A stretch of DNA of 5,792 nucleotides, from assembly GCA_021799405.1 (NCBI GenBank), contig JAJZAL010000304.1, positions 1 through 5,792 of the forward strand, written 5' to 3'. The notes under the pieces were generated by a model. That model ran no database searches, had not been told where the DNA came from, and was given only the letters and a program-made list of their open reading frames with translations. Position numbers and translations under genes: made by a program. This stretch comes from Acidobacteriota bacterium (GTDB lineage: Bacteria; Acidobacteriota; Terriglobia; Terriglobales; Acidobacteriaceae). Below, in pieces: positions 1 through 5,345 of the stretch. The stretch's first letter is position 1. Every line of letters begins with the position of its first letter.

Positions 1-79
1 CGGCACCTTTACGGGCGAGCTCCCGGGCTGCCTCAAAGCCAATGCCTGAGTTTGCCCCGGTCAGGATGACAAGTATAAC
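1..79 (-). pseudogene. 5'-truncated short-chain dehydrogenase/reductase (SDR) fragment
   Basis: Read on the minus strand, this stretch translates as VILVILTGANSGIGFEAARE, then LARKGA at the window edge. TGxxxGIG is the NAD(P)-binding glycine motif at the N-terminus of classical SDR oxidoreductases, and the residues after it match the usual first helix. The rest of the gene lies left of the window. The frame stays open upstream to a TAA near base 160. In that span it has no ATG, in-frame GTG or TTG, and the residues before the motif (from an AT-rich stretch, roughly 80-120) do not look like an SDR leader. I infer that the 5' end was replaced when the neighbouring element integrated. Alternatively, a rare start such as ATT is used. 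The family call is firm; broken status is likely but not proven. Confidence 0.55.
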
Positions 80-94
80 GTAAATGCCTATAAA
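66..94 (+). promoter_or_regulatory. candidate sigma70 promoter for the integrase
   Basis: ATGACA at 66-71 (5 of 6 against TTGACA) is followed after exactly 17 bases by TATAAA at 89-94 (5 of 6 against TATAAT). A start near base 101 would give a leader of about 115 bases before the integrase ATG. The -35 element lies in the SDR remnant and the -10 in the AT-rich junction. A second, weaker pair is TTGCCC at 52-57 and TATAAC at 74-79 (16-base spacer). This is consensus matching by eye, and AT-rich DNA gives chance matches. Confidence 0.4.
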
Positions 95-97
95 TAA

Positions 98-115
98 ATA
101 AGATAATATTCTTAT
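98..115. repeat. inverted repeat resembling a tyrosine-recombinase core site
   Basis: ATAAGA (98-103) and TCTTAT (110-115) are perfect inverted arms around a 6-base centre, TAATAT. Tyrosine recombinases bind inverted arms around a 6-8 base crossover region, and this one lies between the SDR remnant and the integrase, where an attachment site is expected. The arms are short and the region is AT-rich, so chance is possible. The other element end is outside the window, so no matching att copy can be checked. Confidence 0.3.
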
Positions 116-119
116 ACCA

Positions 120-190
120 CCTATACGAGTCCTGCACAGATGCGAGGATTCAAGAACTTACGTAACAACCCTACACGGAATCTGCACAAA
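120..190. repeat. two imperfect 21-base direct repeats, possible integrase arm sites
   Basis: Bases 120-140 and 170-190 align without gaps at 15 of 21 positions. Both carry CCTA, then ACG, then CTGCACA at the same internal spacing. The copies are exactly 50 bases apart, close to five helical turns. Integrases of this class often have accessory arm-type or directionality-factor sites beside their own gene, which fits this position. No third copy was seen nearby. Confidence 0.35.
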
Positions 191-215
191 ACGAGTCAAA
201 CGACGGAGGCCAATT

Positions 216-1643
216 ATGGCATTCGTCACCGAAAAAGAGGAACTGAAGCCGGGCCTCATCATCTTCCGGCGCGGCGATGTGGCGCATCGCATGTGGTATT
301 GCCGCATGAAGATGCCGAAGGCCGACCGCTACAAGACGGTTTCGCTCAAAACCTCCGCTAAAGAAGCGGCGCGGGGACGCGCCTTCGATCAGGACGCAGA
401 CATCCGGTTTCGCATCAAGCATGACGTTCCCGTATTCAACCGCCCCTTCCGCGAAGTGGGGAGAGAGTATCTGCTGACCCAGGAAGCGCGGGCGCAACGT
501 GGGGAAATCGGCAAGGCGCGTCCTAAGAAGATTCGCGCCATCATCGAAGGCGCTTTAGACAAATATGTCGGCTCCACGCAGGTTCACCTTATCGGGGATG
601 AGCTTTGGGGCGGCTATCCGGCATGGCGGCGGGTGAACGGCGCGGGGCGCAATAAGCGCAACGGCGTTCGGGAGGTCAGCGACGAGATGGCGCAAGCCTT
701 CGCTGACAACGAGGCCGAGCGCCGCACCAAGGTTCAACACACGCGTGGTATCCGGGTCTTGAAACCGATCAAGGTCAAACCTTCCGATGAAAGAACGGTT
801 CCCTTTATCAGTGATTCCACCATCCGGTTCGAGATGTCTATCTTCGGTGCGGTGATGAACTATGCCATCAAGAAACGCTATGTTCCTGCAAGCCAGCGTT
901 TCGACGAGCGCCCGAAGCTTAAGACGATGCGGCGTGACGAGTTCACGCTGGAGGAATACCGCCAGCTCCACACTGTAGGCCGCAAGTGGATTGGCGAGGC
1001 GGATAAGCCTTCGAGCGTCTGGTATCACACTGTCACCTACAACATGATTCTGATTGCCTGCAATACCGGCATGAGGCCAGCGGAGATGAAGAATCTCCGC
1101 TGGCGCGACATTATGCCTGCAAAAGACCGTGAGGGCCGCGAGATTGTTGTCCTGTTTGTGCAGGGCAAAGGCAAGTCGCGCAAGCTGGTTGCGCCCAAGA
1201 GCGTCGGAGATTATCTGGAACGCATCCGCGCTATCTCCAAAGCCACGGAACCGGAGGATAGAGTCTTTACCAATATCGCGGGCAAACCTGCAAAATCCCT
1301 TTACACCAGTTTAATTGCCGATCTTCTAAACGAAGCGAATTTGCGCGAAGGCACGCAGGGCGTTCCGAGATCGCCGTATTGCTTCCGGCACACCTACGCC
1401 ACGCTCCGCTTGCAGGAGGGCGTGGACGTGTACTTCCTTGCCGAGCAGATGGGTACTTCCGTCCACATGATCGAGGAGCATTATGGGCATGTGAACACCA
1501 TCAAGCACGCCGACCGCGTGTTGCAGGGCATGGCGGGATGGGAGTTGCCGCACCCGGAAGTGGACGTTACAAGAGCGAAAGCGTCGAAGGCGGCGGAGAC
1601 GCACGATAAATCCAGGAGAGGCCAGCACCGCAGGACAGGCTGA
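216..1643 (+). CDS. tyrosine-type site-specific recombinase (integrase)
   Basis: A phage or ICE-type integrase of 475 residues that would join and excise the element by strand exchange at att sites. The catalytic domain occupies about residues 260-440. Arg287 lies in NTGMRPAEM. The beta-hairpin lysine is K318 or K320 in GKGKSRK. Arg391-His392 lie in CFRHTYA, and the nucleophile is Tyr423 in EEHYGH. Two usual histidines are replaced: the first position of the HxxR box is Tyr388, and the LGH position reads MGT (Thr414). Such substitutions occur in related integrases. The N-terminal part is long, and the region at about 170-255 is the likely core-binding domain. The last ~35 residues are a basic tail. 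GGAGG at 205-209, six bases before the ATG, supports the start. It points away from the SDR remnant, the usual layout at an element end. The exact subfamily is not assigned. Confidence 0.93.
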   Translation: MAFVTEKEELKPGLIIFRRGDVAHRMWYCRMKMPKADRYKTVSLKTSAKEAARGRAFDQDADIRFRIKHDVPVFNRPFREVGREYLLTQEARAQRGEIGKARPKKIRAIIEGALDKYVGSTQVHLIGDELWGGYPAWRRVNGAGRNKRNGVREVSDEMAQAFADNEAERRTKVQHTRGIRVLKPIKVKPSDERTVPFISDSTIRFEMSIFGAVMNYAIKKRYVPASQRFDERPKLKTMRRDEFTLEEYRQLHTVGRKWIGEADKPSSVWYHTVTYNMILIACNTGMRPAEMKNLRWRDIMPAKDREGREIVVLFVQGKGKSRKLVAPKSVGDYLERIRAISKATEPEDRVFTNIAGKPAKSLYTSLIADLLNEANLREGTQGVPRSPYCFRHTYATLRLQEGVDVYFLAEQMGTSVHMIEEHYGHVNTIKHADRVLQGMAGWELPHPEVDVTRAKASKAAETHDKSRRGQHRRTG

Positions 1644-1646
1644 CCG

Positions 1647-1708
1647 TGGAACGCTCCCGAAGCCGTCTTTTGCCGGAGCCGTGGCGGAGGCTGGCGCAGG
1701 GAGTTCCA
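1647..1708. repeat. bulged stem-loop directly after the integrase
   Basis: TGGAAC (1647-1652) pairs with GTTCCA (1703-1708), and TCCC (1655-1658) pairs with GGGA (1699-1702), leaving a two-base GC bulge. The 40-base interior can pair further, for example AGCC 1661-1664 with GGCT 1689-1692. It begins four bases after the integrase stop. There is no T-run after it, so it is not a standard intrinsic terminator. It may be a 3' UTR structure or part of a larger folded region with the next two hairpins. Confidence 0.4.
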
Positions 1709-1740
1709 TATCCACATCATCCCTTCCGATATTGGTTCTG

Positions 1741-1779
1741 ATTTGCCGCAGCCCCGCCGGGGCGTTCTTCGCGGCAAAT
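1741..1779. repeat. nested perfect inverted repeat (hairpin within hairpin)
   Basis: The outer arms ATTTGCCGC (1741-1749) and GCGGCAAAT (1771-1779) are a perfect 9-base inverted repeat. Inside lies a second perfect hairpin, GCCCC-GCC-GGGGC (1751-1763), then the spacer GTTCTTC. Such nesting is unlikely to be accidental. It could be a folded RNA, a cruciform or single-strand DNA signal, or a protein-binding site. It sits about 100 bases after the integrase and is not in a convincing coding frame. Confidence 0.6.
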
Positions 1780-1790
1780 CCCCGCGCACG

Positions 1791-1820
1791 AGCCGCCGCT
1801 GGCGGCTGTTCTTTGTGCGC
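1791..1820 (+). terminator. GC-rich hairpin with a weak T-rich tail
   Basis: AGCCGCC (1791-1797) and GGCGGCT (1801-1807) form a perfect 7-base stem with a 3-base loop, followed by GTTCTTTGTGCGC. The tail is T-rich but not a true T-run. This could be a weak rho-independent terminator for the integrase transcript, or simply the third hairpin of the folded block starting at 1647. Confidence 0.3.
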
Positions 1821-1985
1821 TTTGTGCCGGATACATTATCGATACGAGAAATACTAATTCTGATTGTAGATTTCCGCACTGTTGAGTGTATTTCCGTCAC
1901 GGTTGACGCAGCCTGGAATCAGCCACCCGTGATTTGGCCCACTTCAATCGACGCTTGAGCACGCTTCTACATACAAACGTATGCA
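1808..1985. other. gene-free stretch, no recognisable content
   Basis: No convincing coding frame was found. A short plus-strand frame (1743-1958, TTG start, 71 codons) runs through the hairpins, lacks a ribosome site and resembles nothing I recognise. One small perfect hairpin, CATAC-AAAC-GTATG, lies at 1970-1983. Lower GC than the integrase suggests a junction between separately acquired segments. Confidence 0.4.
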
Positions 1986-2039
1986 GCACTGGTAGCGTCA
2001 GGCAAAGCACAGCTGTAGCCAAGCCTGACGAAGTGCCAG
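1986..2039 (-). terminator. long stem-loop downstream of the protease, possible 3' end of the cassette transcript
   Basis: CGTCAGGC (1996-2003) and GCCTGACG (2023-2030) are a perfect 8-base inverted repeat with a 19-base loop. GCACT 1986-1990 with AGTGC 2032-2036, or alternatively CTGG 1989-1992 with CCAG 2036-2039, extends the stem after a small internal loop. It starts about 20 bases beyond the protease stop, where the cassette transcript should end. No T-run follows on the minus strand, so termination is inferred from position and structure only. Confidence 0.35.
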
Positions 2040-2058
2040 CAATACGGAGGCAAATTCT

Positions 2059-2898
2059 CTAGGTTGCCCTTGGCACCTTCAAAATAGTCCAATCGAATCC
2101 CTGCGCCCCCTGTGTGCGATATTGCTCCACAATTTGAGCCAGAGTCGGGATTTTCGTCAGATCCGGGTTCCAGTCTTTCGTAACGATGTCGAGGCCAGTC
2201 TTGAGCAAGTGTCCTGGAACCCCATAAGTAATCGGAGCACCATTGAATCCTGCGTGGAGTATGCCGATGGCCCGCGGGTCATCCGTCCGAAATATCGGTG
2301 AGCCACTTGCTCCACCTTCCGAGAGAATATCGATGGAGAAACCGTGTGGGTCAGCGCATGCACATGGGAGCACGCTGCTTACAATTCCTCTCCTGGCAAA
2401 TGTGGATACTTGGGAGGCTTTCGTCGTGTCGTAGGGTGTGAGCGGGACTTCACCCATTGGAAAACCTAGCGTGGCCACATCCAGACCCACTTCGATTGTG
2501 TTTGACTCGTCGCATATTTCCATCACCGGAAGACCTCGCAGATCAATTCGCACAAACCCACAATCCGGTTTGGCACTTCCAAATTAGGGACTGGAGGATT
2601 CAACACTAGCAATTGAGTTAATCGCCAAGATGGAGCGCAGAACTACGCCAAAACGTGTTTGTCCACCTTCACTAATCGGCTCAGGAAATAGAATCACGAA
2701 GCGTGCTGGCTTCGGGATTTTGCCAATGGCCTCTATGACATGCTCATTCGTGATGACTAGCCCACGCTCATCGACTATAAAGCCAGTGCCGATTATCGCT
2801 GGAAAACCGGGAGTTGCACTCGACTCTGTAGGAACGACACGTGAGCCGAATGCGACGACGGCAGGAGTAACCTTACGAATTACCTCTGTGAGCTTCAT
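2059..2898 (-). pseudogene. trypsin-like serine protease with one in-frame TAA
   Basis: One frame spans the whole interval and is broken only by TAA at 2586-2584. Residues 1-104 carry the first half of a trypsin fold: IIGTGFIVDERGLVITNEHV, with His53 in TNEHV as the likely catalytic histidine. After the stop come KPDCGFVRI (likely Asp112) and EGGASGSPIF, the GDSGGP-like site with likely Ser198. All three triad residues are therefore present but split by the stop. No signal peptide or membrane segment is visible, so it would act in the cytoplasm. The ATG at 2898 has AGAGG about 11 bases upstream and lies 14 bases after the HEPN stop, which suggests translational coupling. A single C-to-T change (CAA to TAA) would explain the stop. 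A restart at GTG 2553 would lack His and Asp and has no clear ribosome site. Sequencing error or readthrough remain possible. Cytoplasmic trypsin-like peptidases occur in bacterial conflict systems; its substrate is unknown. Confidence 0.75.
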
Positions 2899-2912
2899 TG
2901 AATCTTGTACCT

Positions 2913-3551
2913 CTATAACGCGGCGTATTTAGATCGATCCATCTCTCGGAGGATCGAGACGATTGCGACTGCCAAGTGGTGACACAATTCTGCTTCCGCC
3001 TTGTCAGAGTTCACATATCCCCAATGAGCAATCCTGTTGCGGAGCTTAAATAGTTCGCTCCGGAAGTATTCGGTCGGAGCTACGTTTGCAGGGTTGGGCA
3101 AGCTAGAGCAAATAGCAGTTGCAGCCGCGTTTCCCGCAACAAATCTGTCGAAAGTCGTGCCGAAGAGCCGTTGCGACACAAAACCAATCGGACCTGTGAA
3201 GCCCCCGGACCTTGGGTACTCCTGTTCCCACTCGTTCTCCTGTGCCGTCGTTGGAAGGGTGAACGTGGAAGCATAGCTATCCATGCCTTTCAGCTTCAAA
3301 TAGAGCCGCGTGAGAAACGATTCGATTGCCATCACCGCTATGACAATCGACAGGCCGTAGTCTCCGCTTTCCAATTCGGCTTTGCTTCGGTGCAGCAGCC
3401 GTTCTGCGACAACGCTGACACTCAAAGGATTCATCAAATGCGACGATTGCCCACACTTCTCGCAAGCAGCACTTCCACAATCGGCGTCTCCGTAAGCGGA
3501 GAACACATAGCGCCCTCCGCAGTTGCACGCTTGTTCAATGGTGAACTTCAG
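2913..3551 (-). CDS. zinc-ribbon plus HEPN-domain protein (putative ribonuclease), start uncertain
   Basis: Taken from CTG at 3551-3549 the product is about 212 residues. Residues 9-33 hold CNCGG, then CGSAACEKCG: C9, C11, C30 and C33 (plus C25) form a likely zinc ribbon. The rest is mostly helical, with MAIESFLTRLYL in an early helix and LRNRIAHWG near the end. RNRIAH (R171 to H176) is the RNxxxH form of the HEPN RX4-6H motif, the catalytic signature of many HEPN ribonucleases in defence and toxin systems. A later GTG at 3506 would cut off C9 and C11. Upstream, the frame meets TGA at 3557-3555, with no ATG, GTG or TTG before the cysteines. The CTG has GAGGAG ten bases upstream and reads LKFTIEQACNCGG, which looks like MKFTIEQ with a changed first codon. 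It lies 86 bases after the TIR-like gene and 14 before the protease. It resembles DUF4145-type HEPN proteins in general form; the exact family is not assigned. Confidence 0.72.
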   Translation of the reverse strand: MKFTIEQACNCGGRYVFSAYGDADCGSAACEKCGQSSHLMNPLSVSVVAERLLHRSKAELESGDYGLSIVIAVMAIESFLTRLYLKLKGMDSYASTFTLPTTAQENEWEQEYPRSGGFTGPIGFVSQRLFGTTFDRFVAGNAAATAICSSLPNPANVAPTEYFRSELFKLRNRIAHWGYVNSDKAEAELCHHLAVAIVSILREMDRSKYAAL

Positions 3552-3637
3552 CGTTCAACGACTCCTCTGTCTCAGTGCTGCCGCGATTCTCTGAATGGAG
3601 TGGAACGGCCCGCATGACTGCGAGCACATCTCCTCAA

Positions 3638-4918
3638 TCAAGCGAATGGCGGGTAATCGGGATAGGACCGCCCGCATTTGCGGCAAACCAGATCGAAAAA
3701 CGGTTGTAGAGACTTCTTGGCGTCCTGAGCCGGGTCGTATGTTCCTGATTGAATAATCGGATCACCGAGACACTCCTGGCCACGGTGAATGTTGATGTGG
3801 CCTGCGGGCGGAGGAACGGCCAAACGACGCTTCTTTACCCCGATCAGACCTGCTATCCATTGAAAGGGACCTGTGATGCCGAGTCTTTGGAGAAATTCAC
3901 CATAATCTTTCAATGCGCTGGTATAAGCCTTGACGATGGACTCAAGAAAGAGTTTATCTGGCTGGAAACCGAGATAGGCTGTATCCACGCTCCAGACCTC
4001 TCCCGTATCAAATGCAAATGTGACCGATCGTGTCTCGACTTTTCCATTGAAGTTTCTATCCAAGGAAAAGACGCCAAAGCCATCTTCCGCCCTAAGATGA
4101 TGGAGAACGGAATCGCAAAATGGCATTAGCAAGTGCTGTCCACCGGATTGGGCAGCCGCTCGTAGCTCAGTGGCCGTCCATATCTTGTCCGGATCGTAGA
4201 CCGGCATCACGCGCAGCCACATGGCCGGTTTGTTATGAAGAACTACCTCTTGATTCTCGGTCTGCTGGCCCGGCATATCGCTCCATGTATAGCCAAGTGG
4301 CTGCCGCAGATTCCGAAATCTCGACTCGTCTTCAAATGATTCATGGGCTGCGAAGGCGGGTGGTTCCGGTGCTTTCGGCAACGACGCCTGAAGCTCCTCG
4401 CTAGTCAGAATTAACCTGAGCGCAGATTCAAGGGTGTTTGTTAGTCGCTCTTTCTGTGTACGGCGCTCTTCGGCAGATGCGCCTTCAGGAAGGTTATAGG
4501 TGATGGGATGCCGTAGATGCGCAAGATCGAATGGCAACTTTCCATCCGGCGCACCGTGGGCTTCGTTCATCACGCCGATGATTCTGGAGCGCCCCAACGA
4601 CTTTAAGGCCCAGCCGTATTCGATGAGAACATTCGGATTCGGCGTCAGCCCGTCTCTGCTCCGCGCGCCTACGAATGTCAGGTCTGCAACGAACACAGCG
4701 GCGTTATCAATCTTGCTAAAGATTGTGTCCATGATCGAGGGGCTTCCCGGAACACCCTTCGTATCCTTATCCAACTCCAGTCCATCTCGGATTGCTTCTT
4801 CCACGGTCGCATCACTGATGAGGCGAGCAATCGCATCCTTTAGACTCTGCTCAATAAAGTTGCGGCTCTCTTTGGAGGGTCGATCACTTTGCCAAGAAAA
4901 GAACACTGTAGTTTTCAT
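3638..4918 (-). CDS. TIR-like domain protein, putative NAD-processing sensor/effector
   Basis: Residue numbers count from the upstream GTG at 4936. The N-terminal ~165 residues look like a TIR-type or nucleoside-deoxyribosyltransferase-like fold: first strand TVFFSWQSD, then AAVFVADLTFVG, then NPNVLIEYGWALKSLGRSRI, with Glu106 in the place of the catalytic Glu of TIR NADases. The SWQSD opening is shared by many bacterial TIR-like proteins. After a charged linker (about 165-210) comes an uncharacterised region (about 210-375) that I do not recognise, possibly a sensor. The tail holds H380, H384, C389 and a CRKC pair (C418, C421), possibly metal-binding. I chose ATG 4918 because a perfect TATAAT at 4942-4937 places the transcript start downstream of the GTG. 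The gene is first of three on this strand and upstream of the HEPN and protease genes. NAD cleavage is inferred from the family and not demonstrated. Confidence 0.78.
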   Translation of the reverse strand: MKTTVFFSWQSDRPSKESRNFIEQSLKDAIARLISDATVEEAIRDGLELDKDTKGVPGSPSIMDTIFSKIDNAAVFVADLTFVGARSRDGLTPNPNVLIEYGWALKSLGRSRIIGVMNEAHGAPDGKLPFDLAHLRHPITYNLPEGASAEERRTQKERLTNTLESALRLILTSEELQASLPKAPEPPAFAAHESFEDESRFRNLRQPLGYTWSDMPGQQTENQEVVLHNKPAMWLRVMPVYDPDKIWTATELRAAAQSGGQHLLMPFCDSVLHHLRAEDGFGVFSLDRNFNGKVETRSVTFAFDTGEVWSVDTAYLGFQPDKLFLESIVKAYTSALKDYGEFLQRLGITGPFQWIAGLIGVKKRRLAVPPPAGHINIHRGQECLGDPIIQSGTYDPAQDAKKSLQPFFDLVCRKCGRSYPDYPPFA

Positions 4919-4921
4919 ATC

Positions 4922-4981
4922 GTGGGCGATGCCCACATTATAAGAGATTTCACTGGCGCATAGGGAGGGCGTCTCCTCCCT
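4922..4981 (-). promoter_or_regulatory. promoter/operator of the TIR-HEPN-protease cassette
   Basis: A perfect TATAAT lies at 4942-4937 on the minus strand. The -35 region (around 4965-4960, CCCTAT) does not match consensus. Two perfect inverted repeats flank the -10: AGGGAGG-N6-CCTCCCT (4962-4981) over the -35 area, and GTGGGC-GAT-GCCCAC (4922-4936) over the expected transcription start. A start near 4930 leaves only about 12 bases before ATG 4918 and no Shine-Dalgarno, so the message may be nearly leaderless. A weak -35 plus palindromes suggests control by a dimeric regulator or activator, which is inference. Confidence 0.5.
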
Positions 4982-5221
4982 GGTTGCAGTCGCCGATAGT
5001 ACCGGCGTCTTCCACCACCCACCTCAGCTAGGCCTGTTCCTGCCCCGCAAGACCCGCCCCTGAAAGCAATGTGGAAGTAGACCTAAATTTCTTCTTTTAT
5101 CAAGTGCCGCGCTTCATACGGCTTTATGGCAGAGCCGGTCGGAACCCCTCAATGCTCTTCGCTGGCGCTTCGATGAACGCGCAAGAGAACACGCGCCCTT
5201 GACCGAAGCCGCCTCGCCTCT
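4982..5221. other. divergent intergenic region between the cassette and the ArdC-type gene
   Basis: No supported gene. A T-rich stretch lies at 5086-5100. A weak plus-strand promoter candidate is CTGAAA (5060-5065) with TAAATT (5084-5089), an 18-base spacer. CTCTT (5155-5159) can pair with AAGAG (5183-5187), and the GCGC-rich sequence between them can pair further, so the folded leader may start near 5150. A minus-strand frame over 5149-5340 is arginine-rich low-complexity translation of the leader and is not called. Confidence 0.35.
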
Positions 5222-5335
5222 GCCCGCCGCATAAGACATGAAGCGGGGGCACTCATCAAGAAAAGGAAATTTGGTTGAGGGCCAAAGGCGAAATGCCCTC
5301 CTTCAGAATCTCGCCCCGCGCGGGCAGCACAGGAG
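5222..5335 (+). promoter_or_regulatory. structured 5' leader of the ArdC-type gene
   Basis: Stem 1: GCCC (5222-5225) and CCGC (5227-5230) pair perfectly with GCGGGGGC (5243-5250), with one bulged G and a 12-base loop. Stem 2: GAGGGC (5277-5282) pairs with GCCCTC (5295-5300), also with a 12-base loop. An A-rich linker of about 26 bases joins them. A 10-base palindrome, CCCGCGCGGG (5315-5324), precedes AGGAG (5331-5335), the likely ribosome site 10 bases before ATG 5346. This could be a post-transcriptional control element or a protein-binding leader. No known riboswitch class is recognised. Confidence 0.45.
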
Positions 5336-5345
5336 AGCAAACGTC

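Noticed and set aside
171..497. Minus-strand frames over the integrase (171-497, 555-1028, 1326-1900)
   Set aside because: Antisense to a strong integrase with intact catalytic motifs; no independent motif or ribosome site.
1743..1958. Plus-strand 71-codon frame after the integrase
   Set aside because: TTG start inside a hairpin, no ribosome site, no recognisable motif; composition follows the hairpin sequence.
1986..2039. Integron attC site
   Set aside because: The repeat lacks the conserved core ends (GTTRRRY and its partner), and no integron integrase features are present.
2551..2553. Separate protein starting at GTG 2553 (C-terminal protease half)
   Set aside because: It would lack the catalytic His and Asp and has no clear ribosome site; better read as the rest of a broken gene.
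2630..2932. Plus-strand frames opposite the protease, HEPN and TIR-like genes (2630-2932, 3171-3617, 3749-4129, 4500-4943)
   Set aside because: Shadows of minus-strand genes whose motifs are clear.
4962..4981. Intrinsic terminator at AGGGAGG-N6-CCTCCCT
   Set aside because: No T-run on either strand; its position upstream of TATAAT fits an operator better.
5149..5340. Minus-strand 63-codon frame in the ArdC leader
   Set aside because: Arginine-rich translation of paired leader sequence, with no motif.
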